Of a stretch of 64,000 bases of DNA, positions 12,801 to 21,600 are shown piece by piece (position 1 is the first letter of the stretch; each line of letters starts with the position of its first letter). The translations under genes were made by a program, and so were the position numbers. The notes beneath the pieces are model-generated. The model had not been told where the DNA came from and searched no databases. It saw nothing but the letters and a program-made list of their open reading frames with translations. Source of the DNA: Hydractinia symbiolongicarpus (Eukaryota; Cnidaria; Hydrozoa; Anthoathecata; Hydractiniidae); assembly GCF_029227915.1 (NCBI RefSeq), contig NC_079883.1, forward strand, positions 19,532,001 through 19,596,000, read 5' to 3'.

Positions 12801-15800
12801 AAACCCCAATTTTGTTTAGAAATTTGTATCCCTCTTACCTTCATCGTATAGATCTTGAAACACTGATCAAGAAAATGTATAGGATTATGTACTTTTGACA
12901 AACAGTTGCAGAGATATTATGGTTTGAAGGTTTTTTGATGACGTCATCAAACTGTCTGTTCCGAAACGGATTCGGGGACCCAGGTTTGGGAAACTTACCC
13001 AAATTGGTCCCAGATTGTCCGTAGTTACCCATGCGGTGAAAAAACATTGACGTCACTACGTCAAGTTTCGTCACCACTAAGTTTAAAGTCTACGTCACCA
13101 CTAAGTTTTAAGTGCACTGTAACGGCTTCATTAATTTAACATACTTTCCTTTGACGTTAATATTATTTTAACGTTAAAGTTTGGTAAATTACATAACAAT
13201 TTTATAGGCGATGTTTTACAGACCTTATTAAAGAAAATAGTGAAGAATATAATCCACTTTCCAAAAGTGACAGACAGACATACGAAACTGGCGTATTATT
13301 ATATAGATTAATTGATTAAAATCACCCTTAATAAAAATGCCCAAATTCTGAAATTAAGAAACAAAAGTTATAACAAATTTTTTTGTTAGCTAATTCCATA
13401 GATTCATCTAAGAACATCCTGTATTTATTTTTACAAAATTTATCAAACTTTGTTTTCTGGGAAAATAAATGCCTAGAGTTATACTTGTCGTGGGACTACA
13501 ATTTACATGGCAATACTTTCAGAATTAATATTATCTAGCTAGCTACAATCCGTGTCAAAATATATTGGCAGTAAGCTACAAAAAGTGCAGTATAATCCTT
13601 TCCTACCCCCTCTCCCCCATTATCAATGTTTGGAAACGTGTTAGCACAACTTCTGAACATTGATACTGGGGGAAAGGGGGCTTTGTACTTATCTTGCTCT
13701 TGCTACACGTGTAAAAAGGGTTTATTGCCATTATTTTTGACCGGGATTGTAGCTAGCTTTTTTTTGTAATTTCACACACACACACACAAAAAAAAACAAA
13801 AAAAAAACAGTTATTATAACTGAACATCTAATAACAACAAATGAAGTATAACAACTCTGTTAAAGCTCCAATTAGGTAGGTTATTGTGTAAAATATAATA
13901 TCATAATGATCAACCTAGCAAGCTGAACACCAGGAAAGAATATAAACCAGAACTTTAAAAAAACAAACCAAAAATGATATTTTCCATTTCTTTTACCAAA
14001 CATTCATAATTATTTGACAAGTTAATTTGAGAAATAATGAAGGTAAACAAATTAATGTGTGCATTATTTCGCTAGAAAATCAAAAATTGTCTCTGAACTA
14101 ACCGCCTTTTCAGGTTACTATTATATTCCGTCTGTGTATTCTGTGAAATGGAATGGTTAGTAAAATGGGCTTATTGTCTCAAAGCTATGAAGCCAATAGA
14201 GTTGATCCCTAGTATAAAGGGTGGACAATAAGCTATAAAGACTAAGCTTGGTTAGTCTGTTGTTTGATCGACACAATGGAACGTAAATGCCAGAAGCATA
14301 AATTGTCATAACATTCCTATCAGTAACGCTGATAATGTAACCTCCTCAGTAACTAGCTTAGTAACGAAAGTATTAACGACTAAAGGTTTTGCAGAAATGC
14401 TGCATCAAATGTTTTTTTTTTTTTTTTCTCAGCTTAACGTCCGTTTTTCATGCTAGCATGGGTTGGACGGGGTATATTAATGACCCTCTTCCAATCTGAT
14501 CTAGACTGTGTTAGATCTAAACTCAACTTCCTCTGTATCAAGTCTGTTTTTATAACCTCCTGCCAAGTCTCTTCATAATTTTAGAGAAAAATAACTTCAG
14601 ACGAAGTTTCACTTTAAGATTGCAAATTCATGCAATTAATGAAGAAAGGGACCATTGAAATTATCCTACCAAACAACTGCACACAAGCAGAAAGAAGGTT
14701 GGAACAACTAAAAGAGCGATTTAAAAAGAAATGAGCAGTTTTTCATGGACTACAAGAAATTGATGGAAAACATGATATCTTGCGGTTTTACTCTGATAAC
14801 CCCCTTCCAGAGAGGAAAAACATATTATATACCACATCAATGTGTAAATAATGAAAACAACCATGGCAAGATTAGAATTATGTTTGGTTGTGGAGTCAAG
14901 TGTCAATCAACAATTGCTTAATGTTTGAACCTGATCTAACCAATTAACTTGTAGGGGTTGTGATAAGATTTAGAGAAGAATCAATCGCATTCATGCCAGA
15001 CATAGAAAAATGTTTACCTAGTGTGAGTTTCTGAGAAGTATAGAAGTATGTAATGTTATTTGTGATGGCAGCAAAATGATAATAACCAAGATCCAGTAGA
15101 CCATGAAATGTGTGTTCAGTGTTTGGAGCAGCATCATCCCCTTGTTACAGCAATTATGCTGTCAAACAAACTGCAGTCAACTTTGTGGATCAGTTTGGAA
15201 TTGAAGCAGCTGAAATACTAGAGAAGATCTTCTATGTTGATGATTTACTAAAGTCTGTAAGAGAACAACAACTGGCAATTGAAGTGATAAATAAGAGTCG
15301 AGCAGGAGGAGTTAACATTGTGAAATTTGTATTTAACGAATTCCACTACTTTAAGAAAATCTTTGGATGACAAAAGTTAGATTTTAACACCACCACTGGA
15401 TATTAACACTTGTGGAATCAAGAAAACGGTTGTTTCAAGTTTAAGATTAAGGTTGTTTGGGATGACAGGTTACCAGTAGGCATGTTGAAAAATTGGGATA
15501 GGTGGATTCGTAATGTTGAAACTTGGAAAACGTCAATGCCAATCACTATTTTCATCCAAAGAATTTTGGAGAAAAAGTACTGCAGTGGTAGTGACCATAA
15601 CCAGTACTTCATGCATCATTTTTATGATGCATGTAGTACTGGTTATGGTAAGTGTCTTACTTAAGAATAAAAGATGAAATGGGAAGGATTCATTGTGCCT
15701 TTATATCTTAGATTGTGTGTTTCTGCTTTAATTTGAAATGCCATGATATTTTTACCTGTGTGGAGTCCCGCACAGGTAAAAATTTCATAAGCAAGCGATT

Positions 15801-18800
15801 TTTGTTGTTTTCATAACGATTCATAATGATTCTTAAACTTTGTATAGCCGTGTATTTACCACCATTTTAAAACCAATAATGGAGAATTAAAAGGTCTCGT
15901 AGAGCTGAGTTCTCAGAATTTCATAAGTTTGCTGTGTCATTTTTTGAACAATACAACGTTTCAAGCTTAAGACGTCGAGTTTTTGTAATATTATAACAAG
16001 ATACCTTCATACCCTTAATGTTTTTGTCACATTAAACACTGAGATTTTAAAAACTTTATCAATGCTTAAAATAAATATATTAACTCTAATAAAAGAATTT
16101 AAAATGGTTGGTCAATTCAATTATTTTGGCGGTCAAAAAGCGGGAGTATTTGTAACTACTTATGAGACAAATGTATTAAACGTATGAAATTCCATTCGAA
16201 AAAAACGGGACATTTTTTGCTTATTATATAACATAGATACCTTATTGAAAAATTTGCATCTGAAATCAAAGGTGTAAAATATGTAGCTACAAGTGTTAAT
16301 TTCCCATGATTTTTATTTGTGTCAAAATTTATTATTTATTTCTTTTCTATTAAACTTAGAAAGTAATATTTACAGACATTTTTGTTAGCACTATTTAAAG
16401 TTTAATTTTCTTCAAGAAATGCGATATTTTATGGTGATCACTTTATCATGATCTTTAATATAAAAACAATTCTTTTTAAAAAAGAAGACCCAAGCTTTCT
16501 TTAGCAACCAAGGTGTGTATGGAATCAATCTGGAGTTGTAGTACAATAATCAGAAAATGACCTAGAAGTCAAGAAGAAGGTTACTATGAACACAATGCAG
16601 GATAATAATAAGTTGTCAATAATTGAAAATTACTTATCGAGCTGGCAAAAAGCAAAAGGAGTAGTAGCGTATGTTCTTAAATATATCTTGATATTGCAAT
16701 ATCATGACCAGCAGAGAAAGCAAGAACAGTCGACATTAACATTAATTATCTTTATCTTAGCATTGACATGATAGAATATGCTGGATCAAAAATTACCAAT
16801 CTACTATAAAGGAAACATTTTGCATCAGTACTTGATTCCCTAATATGGAAATTAAACTTAAGCTCATCCAGCACCACTTATAAATTGAATTCATTTGTTC
16901 ATTCTCATGTAACATTATGAAAATGAACATGATGAAAACATAATCCATCCTATCTTGTTGCCAAAAAAACTTACAGAATTAATTGTTTGTTGTGTCATAA
17001 TAAGGTAGCTCATAGTGAAGGAGGAACTTAGAAATAGATTTTCTAAATAGGAGCCAGAAAGATAATACATTCTCTTACCAACAAATGTCTTACATGTTGT
17101 AGCTTGACAGGGAAAGTTGCTAATCAGTTAATGGGCAATTTGCCAAATGAGAGATTACAACCAAAGCCGTCATTACCTACTGTGGTGTTGACATGTTAAA
17201 GCCTGGAGGAATGAGTTAAAGGTATGGAGCGAAGCTTACATGTTTAAGCAGTCGTGCTATTCACATGGAAATAACTTCGTCGTTAGAAAATGATGCCTTC
17301 ATGCTTGCGTTAAAATGTTTTATAAACAGAAGAGGAAATATTAGAAGCATAATTTCTGATAATGGATCAAGTTTCGTTGGAGCCCAGTCAGAACTATGCA
17401 AAGCATTCAAAGAGATGGATCAAATGACTGTCAAAGAGATCTAACCACAGAGTGGATAATTTGGGAGAAAAAATTCCCCTAGCAGTATGGAAAAGACAAA
17501 TATGTCAGTAAGATCCATATTGACTGCACTGCTAAAGACTCATGCCGGTTTTCTCAATAAAAAATGACTGAGGGGGAAGAAATTGTAAATCCAAGAGCTG
17601 TGACTGTTAAAACCCCCAACGATGTCAACAGGATATAACTATTTTGCCCAAGTCGACTTTCTACAATTAAAAGCAAAATGATTATGCCACAACATGACTC
17701 ATATCCTCAATATGTTCTATCTAGTTGCATGGAATTTTAATGTTGGCAATATTGTTCTGTTAAAGATTGAACAGATCATTGTGATTGACTGATGGCAAGG
17801 TTAGTGAAAACATAGGCAGACAAGATGGGTATGATTTAGCCTTTCTTCGTCTTGGAATAAATAATGAACACATTGGTGAATATTTTACACAGAGCCAATT
17901 CATGTGCGAGATTATATGAAAAACTAGCTGAGGCAGTAAAAATTTTATTTATAAAGCGGGTTGACATTGATTTTTAAAAGAATGTCTTAAGATCTAGTGC
18001 TCATAATGCTGTATTTATTATAGTGTAGTTAAGTCTAGCTTAAGATAAACGCATTTCATATTCCTGTACAAGTTACTGACTCACACCTTAGGTGGCTAGT
18101 GTTTGGAAACGAAACATCAGGAATGAAAAGTTGTTTAATGGCGCGCCGTTTATTCATTTTTGTGCAAAAGGCACTTATTTCGCTTTCTGTATAAACGTTT
18201 GACTGATTTTTTCTGCCATTATGAGTCTTATCCCACATGTGTTGGATGTTGGATGGTTACTGATTACTTGTCATGGATTTTAAGTATGTTTAATCTTAGT
18301 CTTTCAACTATGGTTTTACATTGATTTAATATCATTTTGGAGCTTAAAACATATTGATTGCATCAATTATAAGGAACTTATAGCTAGCTATAGCTAAATT
18401 AGGTGCATTTTGGAAATTCATTCTGCAGACTTTGATTCTATTTTTTATTCCATTTTATTCTATTTCTAAAGTTTATATCAGTGTTGCTAATGATTTTGTA
18501 TCTCCATTATGATAATCCGATTATCTTGAAATTTGTCATTTTAGATGATCCTGCACCCCAAAAGTCTTGACATGAATCAAATTTAATTGTAAATATAAGG
18601 TTCCACTTAATTATAGACAAGAACATCATTGGTTACATCACAAATTTATCGCCAATGAAGTCCAGAATTTGAATTTGTTATGTTGTTAAGATTTTTTAAA
18701 TCGAAGAGAAATAAGCTGCATAGGAGCTTTTATATTATTTAGTATGCATATGTAGAGCCTAGCATATCTCACATTGGAAAAAAACACATCACAGAATTAA

Positions 18801-21248
18801 GATGCAAATCACAAAATTAGGACGTTTAAGCTAATTCATCTTTTGTTCAACCAGGAAAAATTTCCACTTTGTTTACCTGCATTTTTGCAAAGTTATTTTA
18901 TGGAATACAAACCACGAGAGTGCTGATAAGCCGCATACACCATGAAAAGTGCAGGCGTTTTCTAGCGAGTTCAGCATTTTGAAAAAAATTCAGGTTTTAG
19001 CCTAAAAAAACCCATATAGAACCGAATAATGCCGGAACAAAAAAAAAGGTTTACCACAAAAACACTCAATGATTCACCACAAATTATTTAAAAAAGTATA
19101 AAAATTAAAATGAACTAACTATGTGGTAGCGAAGTGCTTAAAAGAACTGTTTTTTATGGTTTTTAATAAGATTTACTTGATAAATAACTTATACATAAAC
19201 TTTATTAACTCCTTTCTCTTCAAGCGCATGCTTTCAACTGTCCTCCGCCATGTTTATGTTACAAGGTGTTGCATTTCGGGGCTCCGGGCGAGTTCAGGAA
19301 ATTGCGGGCGGTTTTGGCGGACAACTATCAATTTAATTCGAAGAGGCCAACTCGCCCTTATATATGCTGGCATTTGCGGCTTATTGGCACCCTCGTTAAA
19401 AACCATGAAGTTGTGTGGCGAGATGAGTCACCAGAATATTACTGGAGTAATAAAAGGATGGTAGAGGACATATATTTTTTTCACTTTCAAAAAATGCAAT
19501 AAATATAAGAAAGAAAAACAATTACATAATATTGTTATAGAGATTTACAAGAATAGCTGTCAGGTGCACTTTCTCAGTGTTAACGTTTATTGTTGTATAA
19601 CACAATTTTTCAGGATTGAAGTCCGAAGTACCTGTACTTTTTTTCCTGATGTTACTTCTATTCCAATATGTTTGTGAAGATTTTTGAGAATCACATTCAA
19701 GCTGCTACTGTTTATAAATTCCTTGTCTTTCATAAGTGATATTTTTTTCTCATTTGCAAATTTGCTACTTAAAATTGCAGTAATATGATGTGCTGATGGT
19801 ACAAACAGGACTTGTCTATTGGGTTTTACAGGAATCAATTATTCGCATACCCAGTGTTGTATCTTTGTTTTTTATATATATACTTACATATATAGTTAAT
19901 TGTGCATTCTTTTGCTTTTGTTATTATTTTATAGTAAAAATTCTTTATATACAGTGTTTTTTTAATCCACATCACCCTCAAGTACTGCTGCTACCCCTTA
20001 TAATAGAACATTTCCACAAAAGCGTAGATAGTTGAAAACCTTCTTGTTTCAACTGACAGAAGGTCAGAATAGCCTTCTGGCAGTTGTGAGTGTTTAAGCC
20101 GTCCCACTTTCTTGCATAGGCAGATTTTAACCATGTTCTAATTGATTTATTAGGATTGGATTGTGTGTTCAAACCAACAGGTTTTCTTGTTACTATATGG
20201 CACTGTAGCTTAGTGGTTATTACTCTCGCACTTTTTGCGATTAAATATGAGAGATTGAATGTTACTATAGCCTCAGGTTAACCTAAGCCATGTTAGGCAA
20301 ATTAGGGAGATGGCACACTGTGTGGGCTGTTGGATGCTGCATAGAGTTGTCTAGTGACTGGGATCTGTGTAGCTCAAAATGAGCATTAAATTCTTTAGGA
20401 CTCCCCATCTAAGCTATAGGCCCTTCTGGAAAATTAAAAACAGCTTTATCCCTCAATATTTGTGAGGCTAGATATGTAAAATATGCACATCTATCTATCT
20501 ATTTATCCATCTATCGTTAGTGATGTCCCTTTAGGACTATTATACATTGAGGCATGCTTGATGTTATTACAGGTAATGACTGTAGGCATGTCACAAGGGA
20601 ATTGTAAATAAGTTGTGTTTTTTGAGTTTTTTACTTTGCTCGAAACAAGTTTAGTGAATTTAGAGTTTGGTTATAAAGACATGGTGCTGACTAAGTTTTT
20701 TCTCTTTGAATATCATAAGTCTAAACTTATACCAATTGATACTTTACTTACTTCTTTTACATGGTTAGCAATTTTGTATTTGTTTTTCCATGTATATCTA
20801 AAAAGTCTAATTTATTAATATTAAAATTAAGAACCAAAACTCACCATTATCCAAAATCACTTGTCTGTGATCTCTTCCAGTGCCATATTTTAAGTTTGAG
20901 CCCATGCTGTGATGTTGTCCTTGCACAAAAGCAATAATATATATTCAAATAAATAAATACATACATATGAGATAATCTTTGCAATTGAGGTACAGGTCCA
21001 TTAAACAAAAATTTCATTCTTTACAAATTTGAAGGCAAGTCATTATATATAATATTTATACCTTCAGCAGACACAAACTGGCCAATCACTGAAGCATTGC
21101 CAGCGCTGTTTTCTTGGAACTCAATTTCACTGACAATGCAAAGACTTTCAACCACTGAACCACAGCCAATACAAACAGCATCACCTCGTGCTTGATCATG
21201 ATCAATTTCAGTCCCTCCACAATTTTTACAAGACACTCCCATCTTCAT
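278..21248 (-). CDS. BRF1: BRF1, TFIIIB subunit (5' part, 7 exons, continues past left edge)
   Basis: BRF1 is the TFIIB-related subunit of TFIIIB. In the nucleus it bridges TFIIIC, TBP and RNA polymerase III at tRNA, 5S and SINE promoters. Seven exons join in phase: 21248-21062, 20919-20845, 4420-4247, 2015-1984, 1780-1708, 1113-964 and 856-278, giving 423 codons. Seen: an N-terminal zinc ribbon (CKNC at residues 7-10, CIGC at 26-29), then two cyclin folds (about residues 85-270) with [36 protein letters not shown] and [12 protein letters not shown], then [14 protein letters not shown]. The C-terminal Brf1-homology region should lie left of the window, after the donor at 277. Introns: 142 bp, 16.4 kb, 2.2 kb, 203 bp, 594 bp and 107 bp. 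Start: two close ATGs (21248 and 21242); the second has the better context (A at -3, G at +4). Orthology rests on motif recognition. Confidence 0.95.
964..1113 (-). CDS. BRF1: BRF1 exon 6: second cyclin fold
   Basis: A 150-bp exon with acceptor TTTGTATAG and donor GTATGA. It encodes [38 protein letters not shown] and RRPSALCGA. These are the most conserved BRF1 cyclin motifs. Confidence 0.95.
1114..1707 (-). other. BRF1 intron 5, no recognised content
   Basis: A 594-bp AT-rich intron. Nothing recognised. Confidence 0.7.
1708..1780 (-). CDS. BRF1: BRF1 exon 5
   Basis: A 73-bp exon with acceptor TTTTTTTAAG and donor GTATGA. It encodes [12 protein letters not shown], then [12 protein letters not shown], part of the first cyclin repeat. 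Confidence 0.93.
1984..2015 (-). CDS. BRF1: BRF1 exon 4: 32-bp microexon
   Basis: Acceptor GTAACAG, donor GTATGT. It encodes only [11 protein letters not shown] (the first base of H comes from exon 3), matching HMLLDLSDLLQ of vertebrate BRF1. It restores phase 0 exactly, which supports the call despite its size. Confidence 0.9.
2740..3125 (+). mobile_element. Non-autonomous Helitron, 3' part (element 1)
   Basis: The 3' terminus has the Helitron pattern. A short hairpin (GTGGA, loop TTTT, TCCAC) is followed by about a dozen bases and then CTAG at 3122-3125, next to a T. Internal sequence from about 2740 (GTGGGTAACTAGGGAC, TTTCTTGATCAG, GACGTCATTAAA) is shared with the two other Helitron copies. 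No TC-type 5' end is visible, so it is probably 5'-truncated. It lies in BRF1 intron 3. Confidence 0.72.
3126..3918 (+). mobile_element. Non-autonomous Helitron, full length (element 2)
   Basis: 793 bp with a 5' end TCTATATAATAATACC and a 3' end CTAG at 3915-3918 followed by T. The 3' end is preceded by the AAGTGGATTTTTCC / ATGGGCCTTATCGA segment seen in the sister copies. The subterminal TGTCTGTCTGTCTG also matches element 3. There is no Rep/helicase ORF, so it would need a helper in trans. Its first base directly follows the CTAG of element 1. Confidence 0.8.
4247..4420 (-). CDS. BRF1: BRF1 exon 3: first cyclin fold
   Basis: A 174-bp exon with acceptor TTTTTTCAG and donor GTATCA. It encodes [19 protein letters not shown], then [32 protein letters not shown]. 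It lies 16.4 kb from exon 2. Confidence 0.95.
4421..6530 (-). other. BRF1 intron 2, 3' portion, no recognised element
   Basis: AT-rich intronic DNA. Short ORFs here show no motif I recognise and no exon-like conservation. Confidence 0.6.
6531..6695 (+). repeat. Dispersed repeat copy a
   Basis: Shares TTATACATTGAGGCATG, then GAATTTGAAGTTTGG and ATCAATTGATACCTTACT (with small changes), with 20536-20770 on the same strand. Small open frames in both copies are not conserved in sequence and look incidental. The class is unknown. Confidence 0.65.
6865..7001. mobile_element. Short foldback MITE-like element
   Basis: The two halves are imperfect inverted repeats of about 50 bp. The left begins AAACAGATATTCAGCA and the right, reverse-complemented, begins AAACAGATATATTCAGCA. 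Both then contain ATCGGATATC and TAATTATT. The centre carries TATTCGATGAGTCGAATA, itself nearly palindromic. It sits directly upstream of the RTE 5' end. Confidence 0.6.
7271..9661 (+). CDS. RTE endonuclease-reverse transcriptase (796 aa, prematurely stopped)
   Basis: This is the polyprotein of the RTE element, which nicks DNA and reverse-transcribes the element RNA. An APE-type endonuclease spans about residues 50-295, with QEVRW carrying the catalytic Glu, [23 protein letters not shown] and SQHRLLV. The reverse transcriptase spans about 510-790, with [46 protein letters not shown] and the catalytic YADD box. The ORF ends in TAG where the two truncated copies have TGG (Trp). The missing part, still readable downstream, is a PHD-like finger and a C-terminal region. 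The ATG at 7271 opens the frame just after the leader. Confidence 0.9.
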   Translation: MAVRIVDQTNCVNGAGTLRSEGVAHGRADVRCEHLQTVVTQLSHHKVDNTRLRMASVNVGTLRGRAGEVVEMLERRSVDMCCVQEVRWRGGSVRFVEGRRARYKLFWIGNSDGYGGVGIFVAEKWVEKVIDVMRVNSRIIVIKFLIGNRIVTFLSVYAPQCGLSEEDKDKFYYELIAVTSKFGDTELVMVGGDFNGHVGKSSEGYRGVHGGYGFGSRNKEGERLLEFGMATDMVVCNTSFSKRQSRLITYESGGCKTQIDYFLVRKSDKKVVKDVKVISGEECVSQHRLLVCDIILKSVKEAKGKYRPRRKVWKLKEEIVARQFSAKVQQLAYNSQCDSDNVESTWTTLKNCLLEASDDTCGWTKGPARHRQTWWWNNEVDQCIKEKRKLWKEWKSGGSKNIYLEAKRRAHTAEYKAKSEAERNRFADVLRREDQRNEVFKIAKQMKKTNQDIVGEKCIRNDEGVLASTEEENRVAWKNHYQWLLNTEFDWDEDNLSDDDVVEGPAMQIKTEWVVEAIRKLKIGKAAGVSGIVAEMVKASGYIGVQLITSLANQIIKDGAIPSEWESSVIVNCFKGKGDALERGNYRGLKLVDQVMKVIERVIDKLLRERIDIDKMQFGFVPGRGTTDAIFLLRQLQEKYLGKRKNLFFAFVDLEKAFDRVPRKVIWWAMRKLGVDEWLVTMVQSMCSNARSRVRINDSLSDEFSVNVGVHQGSVLSPLLFILVLEALSMEFRTGCPWELLYADDLVLIAESMEELVEKFEKWKKGLEEKGLKVNTAKSKVMISSIAAKCDLVVGK
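9662..10463 (+). pseudogene. RTE C-terminal region after the premature stop (frameshifted)
   Basis: Continues the ORF frame after the stop. A PHD-like finger has CGVCRKG, FCQTC, HWVHKKC and CKRCKG. It is followed by [19 protein letters not shown] and [12 protein letters not shown]. After about 10180 a deletion moves the reading to another frame, where [19 protein letters not shown] and [12 protein letters not shown] are read, ending at 10463. The intact versions in copies 2 and 3 show how the segments belong together. Confidence 0.85.
10491..10895. other. Spacer between two tail-to-tail RTE copies
   Basis: About 405 bp lying between the 3' tails of copy 1 and copy 2. It contains CCATCTGATTG twice (near 10566 and 10679) and several GATATTCGA-type words reminiscent of the foldback at 6865-7001. 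No gene is visible. Confidence 0.5.
10896..11917 (-). mobile_element. RTE element, 5'-truncated copy 2
   Basis: On the minus strand the sequence reads from the YADD box through the PHD-like finger and GRPRKTW region to the (ATG)n tail. The frame stays open (10932-11917), unlike copy 1. The truncation point is within CCCATG at about 11917. It is inverted relative to copy 1, tail to tail, 405 bp away. Confidence 0.9.
11918..12628. other. BRF1 intron 2 DNA with no recognised element
   Basis: AT-rich sequence ending in AATTAATTA-type runs that form the insertion site of the Helitron at 12629. No gene seen. Confidence 0.55.
12629..13307 (-). mobile_element. Non-autonomous Helitron, full length (element 3)
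   Basis: 679 bp on the minus strand. The 5' end is TCTATATAATAATACG preceded by A; the 3' end is CTAG at 12629-12632 followed by T. This is the A|TC...CTAG|T arrangement expected of Helitrons. The 3' hairpin GTGGA-TTTT-TCCAC lies just before the terminus. Internal blocks (GACGTCATCAAA, CCGAAACGGATT, TTTCTTGATCAG) match the copies at 2740-3918. No coding capacity. Confidence 0.82.
13546..13749. mobile_element. Tc1/mariner-like foldback MITE with TA duplication
   Basis: 204 bp flanked by TA on both sides. The left end is CAATCCGTGTCAAAATATA; the right end, reverse-complemented, is CAATCCCGGTCAAAAATAA. The complementarity continues inward (ATCAATGTT, CCCCCT...GGGGG), so nearly the whole element can fold. 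It has no ORF. Confidence 0.68.
13772..13812. repeat. Short (CA)n and poly-A simple repeat
   Basis: CACACACACACACACA is followed by A-runs. It is ordinary simple sequence just after the MITE. Confidence 0.8.
14427..14570 (-). mobile_element. RTE 3'-end fragment (copy 4)
   Basis: 144 bp matching the last part of the RTE element, including the GCTAGCATG and CGGACGTTAAGC blocks. Instead of an ATG-repeat tail it adjoins a run of about 15 A in element orientation (T on the plus strand). It ends where the BEL/Pao-like sequence starts. Confidence 0.82.
14590..15664 (+). pseudogene. BEL/Pao retrotransposon reverse transcriptase relic
   Basis: Decayed pol of a BEL/Pao LTR retrotransposon, with frames broken by stops and shifts. 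Recognisable pieces in family order are [15 protein letters not shown] (about 14690), [15 protein letters not shown] and [12 protein letters not shown] with the catalytic YVDD box (15110-15290), then the segment past the RT with WDDRLP and [12 protein letters not shown] (15450-15645). No LTRs were recognised around it. Assignment rests on motif order. Confidence 0.78.
15595..15648. repeat. 25-bp-stem hairpin inside the BEL/Pao relic
   Basis: CCATAACCAGTACT and CATGCATCAT pair with ATGATGCATG and AGTACTGGTTATGG around a TTTT loop, with a single mismatch in the stem. It covers the coding motif [12 protein letters not shown]. Confidence 0.85.
15749..15782. repeat. 12-bp perfect hairpin
   Basis: TTTTTACCTGTG and CACAGGTAAAAA flank a 10-base loop. 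Function unknown. It lies just past the reverse-transcriptase relic. Confidence 0.75.
16034..16180 (+). repeat. Dispersed repeat family copy (second copy at 40390-40620)
   Basis: Shares TTATTTTGGCGGTCAAAAAG and TTGTAACTACTTATGAGAC (with small changes) with the minus strand of 40390-40620. A partial third match (ATTTGTCCCATAAGTA) lies at 23536. The class is unknown; the conserved end suggests a DNA-transposon terminus. Confidence 0.6.
17120..17790 (+). pseudogene. BEL/Pao integrase relic
   Basis: Fragments of an integrase core in BEL/Pao style. GVDMLKPGG is followed by [40 protein letters not shown] with the catalytic Asp in SDNG, and AQSELCKAF. The frames then break up, with [16 protein letters not shown] still readable. 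It continues the pol relic at 14590-15664, with decayed sequence between. It cannot encode a working protein. Confidence 0.78.
17791..20198. other. BRF1 intron 2 DNA; one unrecognised ORF (19266-19502)
   Basis: Mostly AT-rich. A plus-strand frame at 19266-19502 reads [20 protein letters not shown] and [20 protein letters not shown], which looks protein-like in composition but matches nothing I can name. It could be a piece of a decayed element. Nothing else recognised. Confidence 0.4.
20199..20517 (+). mobile_element. tRNA-derived SINE, copy 1
   Basis: Begins GGCACTGTAGCTTAGTGG, which fits a Pol III box A. A degenerate box B (GAGATTGAATG) follows about 40 bases later. The body contains GGCACACTGTG and TGTGTAGCTCAAAATGAGCA, and the tail is (ATCT)n. 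Copy 2 at 21266 is a clear relative on the same strand. It is antisense to BRF1, in intron 2, about 330 bp past exon 2. Confidence 0.78.
20536..20770 (+). repeat. Dispersed repeat copy b
   Basis: Second copy of the repeat at 6531-6695: TTATACATTGAGGCATG, GAATTTAGAGTTTGG and CCAATTGATACTTTACTTAC. It starts right after the SINE tail and is longer internally than copy a. Confidence 0.65.
20845..20919 (-). CDS. BRF1: BRF1 exon 2: linker before first cyclin fold
   Basis: A 75-bp exon with acceptor TGTGCAAG and donor GTGAGT. It encodes [20 protein letters not shown], which aligns with the segment of vertebrate BRF1 that contains GKESR and LQNG. Phase 1 is kept on both sides. The usual GKESR is here GTGRDHR, a divergent version. 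Confidence 0.9.
21062..21248 (-). CDS. BRF1: BRF1 exon 1: zinc ribbon
   Basis: Encodes residues 1-62 plus one base. The ribbon contains CKNCGG and [10 protein letters not shown], then IVSEIEFQE and GQFVSAEG. The donor is GTATAA at 21061. A possible acceptor (TTACTTTAG) ends just before the first ATG, so an upstream untranslated exon is likely. Confidence 0.94.
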
Positions 21249-21265
21249 TCTAAAGTAATAATAGG

Positions 21266-21600
21266 TGCCATAGCTAAGTGGTTGTAACTCTCGTACTTTG
21301 TGTGGGAGAATGGAGTTTGTTTCCCATTAACAGTGATTTAATATGGGCAAGTGAATCTTACCATAGCCCTGGATTAACGCAAGCCATGCGAGGAAAATTG
21401 GGAAGATGGCACACTGTGAAGCTGTTGGATGTTGCAGAAATTTGTCTAGCAGAGCGCAGACCCTAATTGGTTCTGTGTAGCTAGAAATGAGCATAAAATA
21501 CTCTAGCACTCCTGCTCTAAGCCATGGCTTCTCCTGGGAATAATAAACAGGGTATATCCCTCGATATTTGCGAAACTAGCCATTATAAAATATGCACATC
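21266..21600 (+). mobile_element. tRNA-derived SINE, copy 2, abutting the BRF1 start
   Basis: Begins GGTGCCATAGCTAAGTGG (box A-like) only about 17 bp from the BRF1 start codon and runs away from it. The body shares GATGGCACACTGTG and GTGTAGCTAGAAATGAGCAT with copy 1, and the 3' part AAAATATGCACATC with all copies. Its tail is interrupted by the TIR element starting at 21601. Confidence 0.8.

Noticed and set aside
15749-15782. Bacterial-type terminator
   Set aside because: The hairpin is real, but the context is a eukaryotic intron, so no terminator role is implied.
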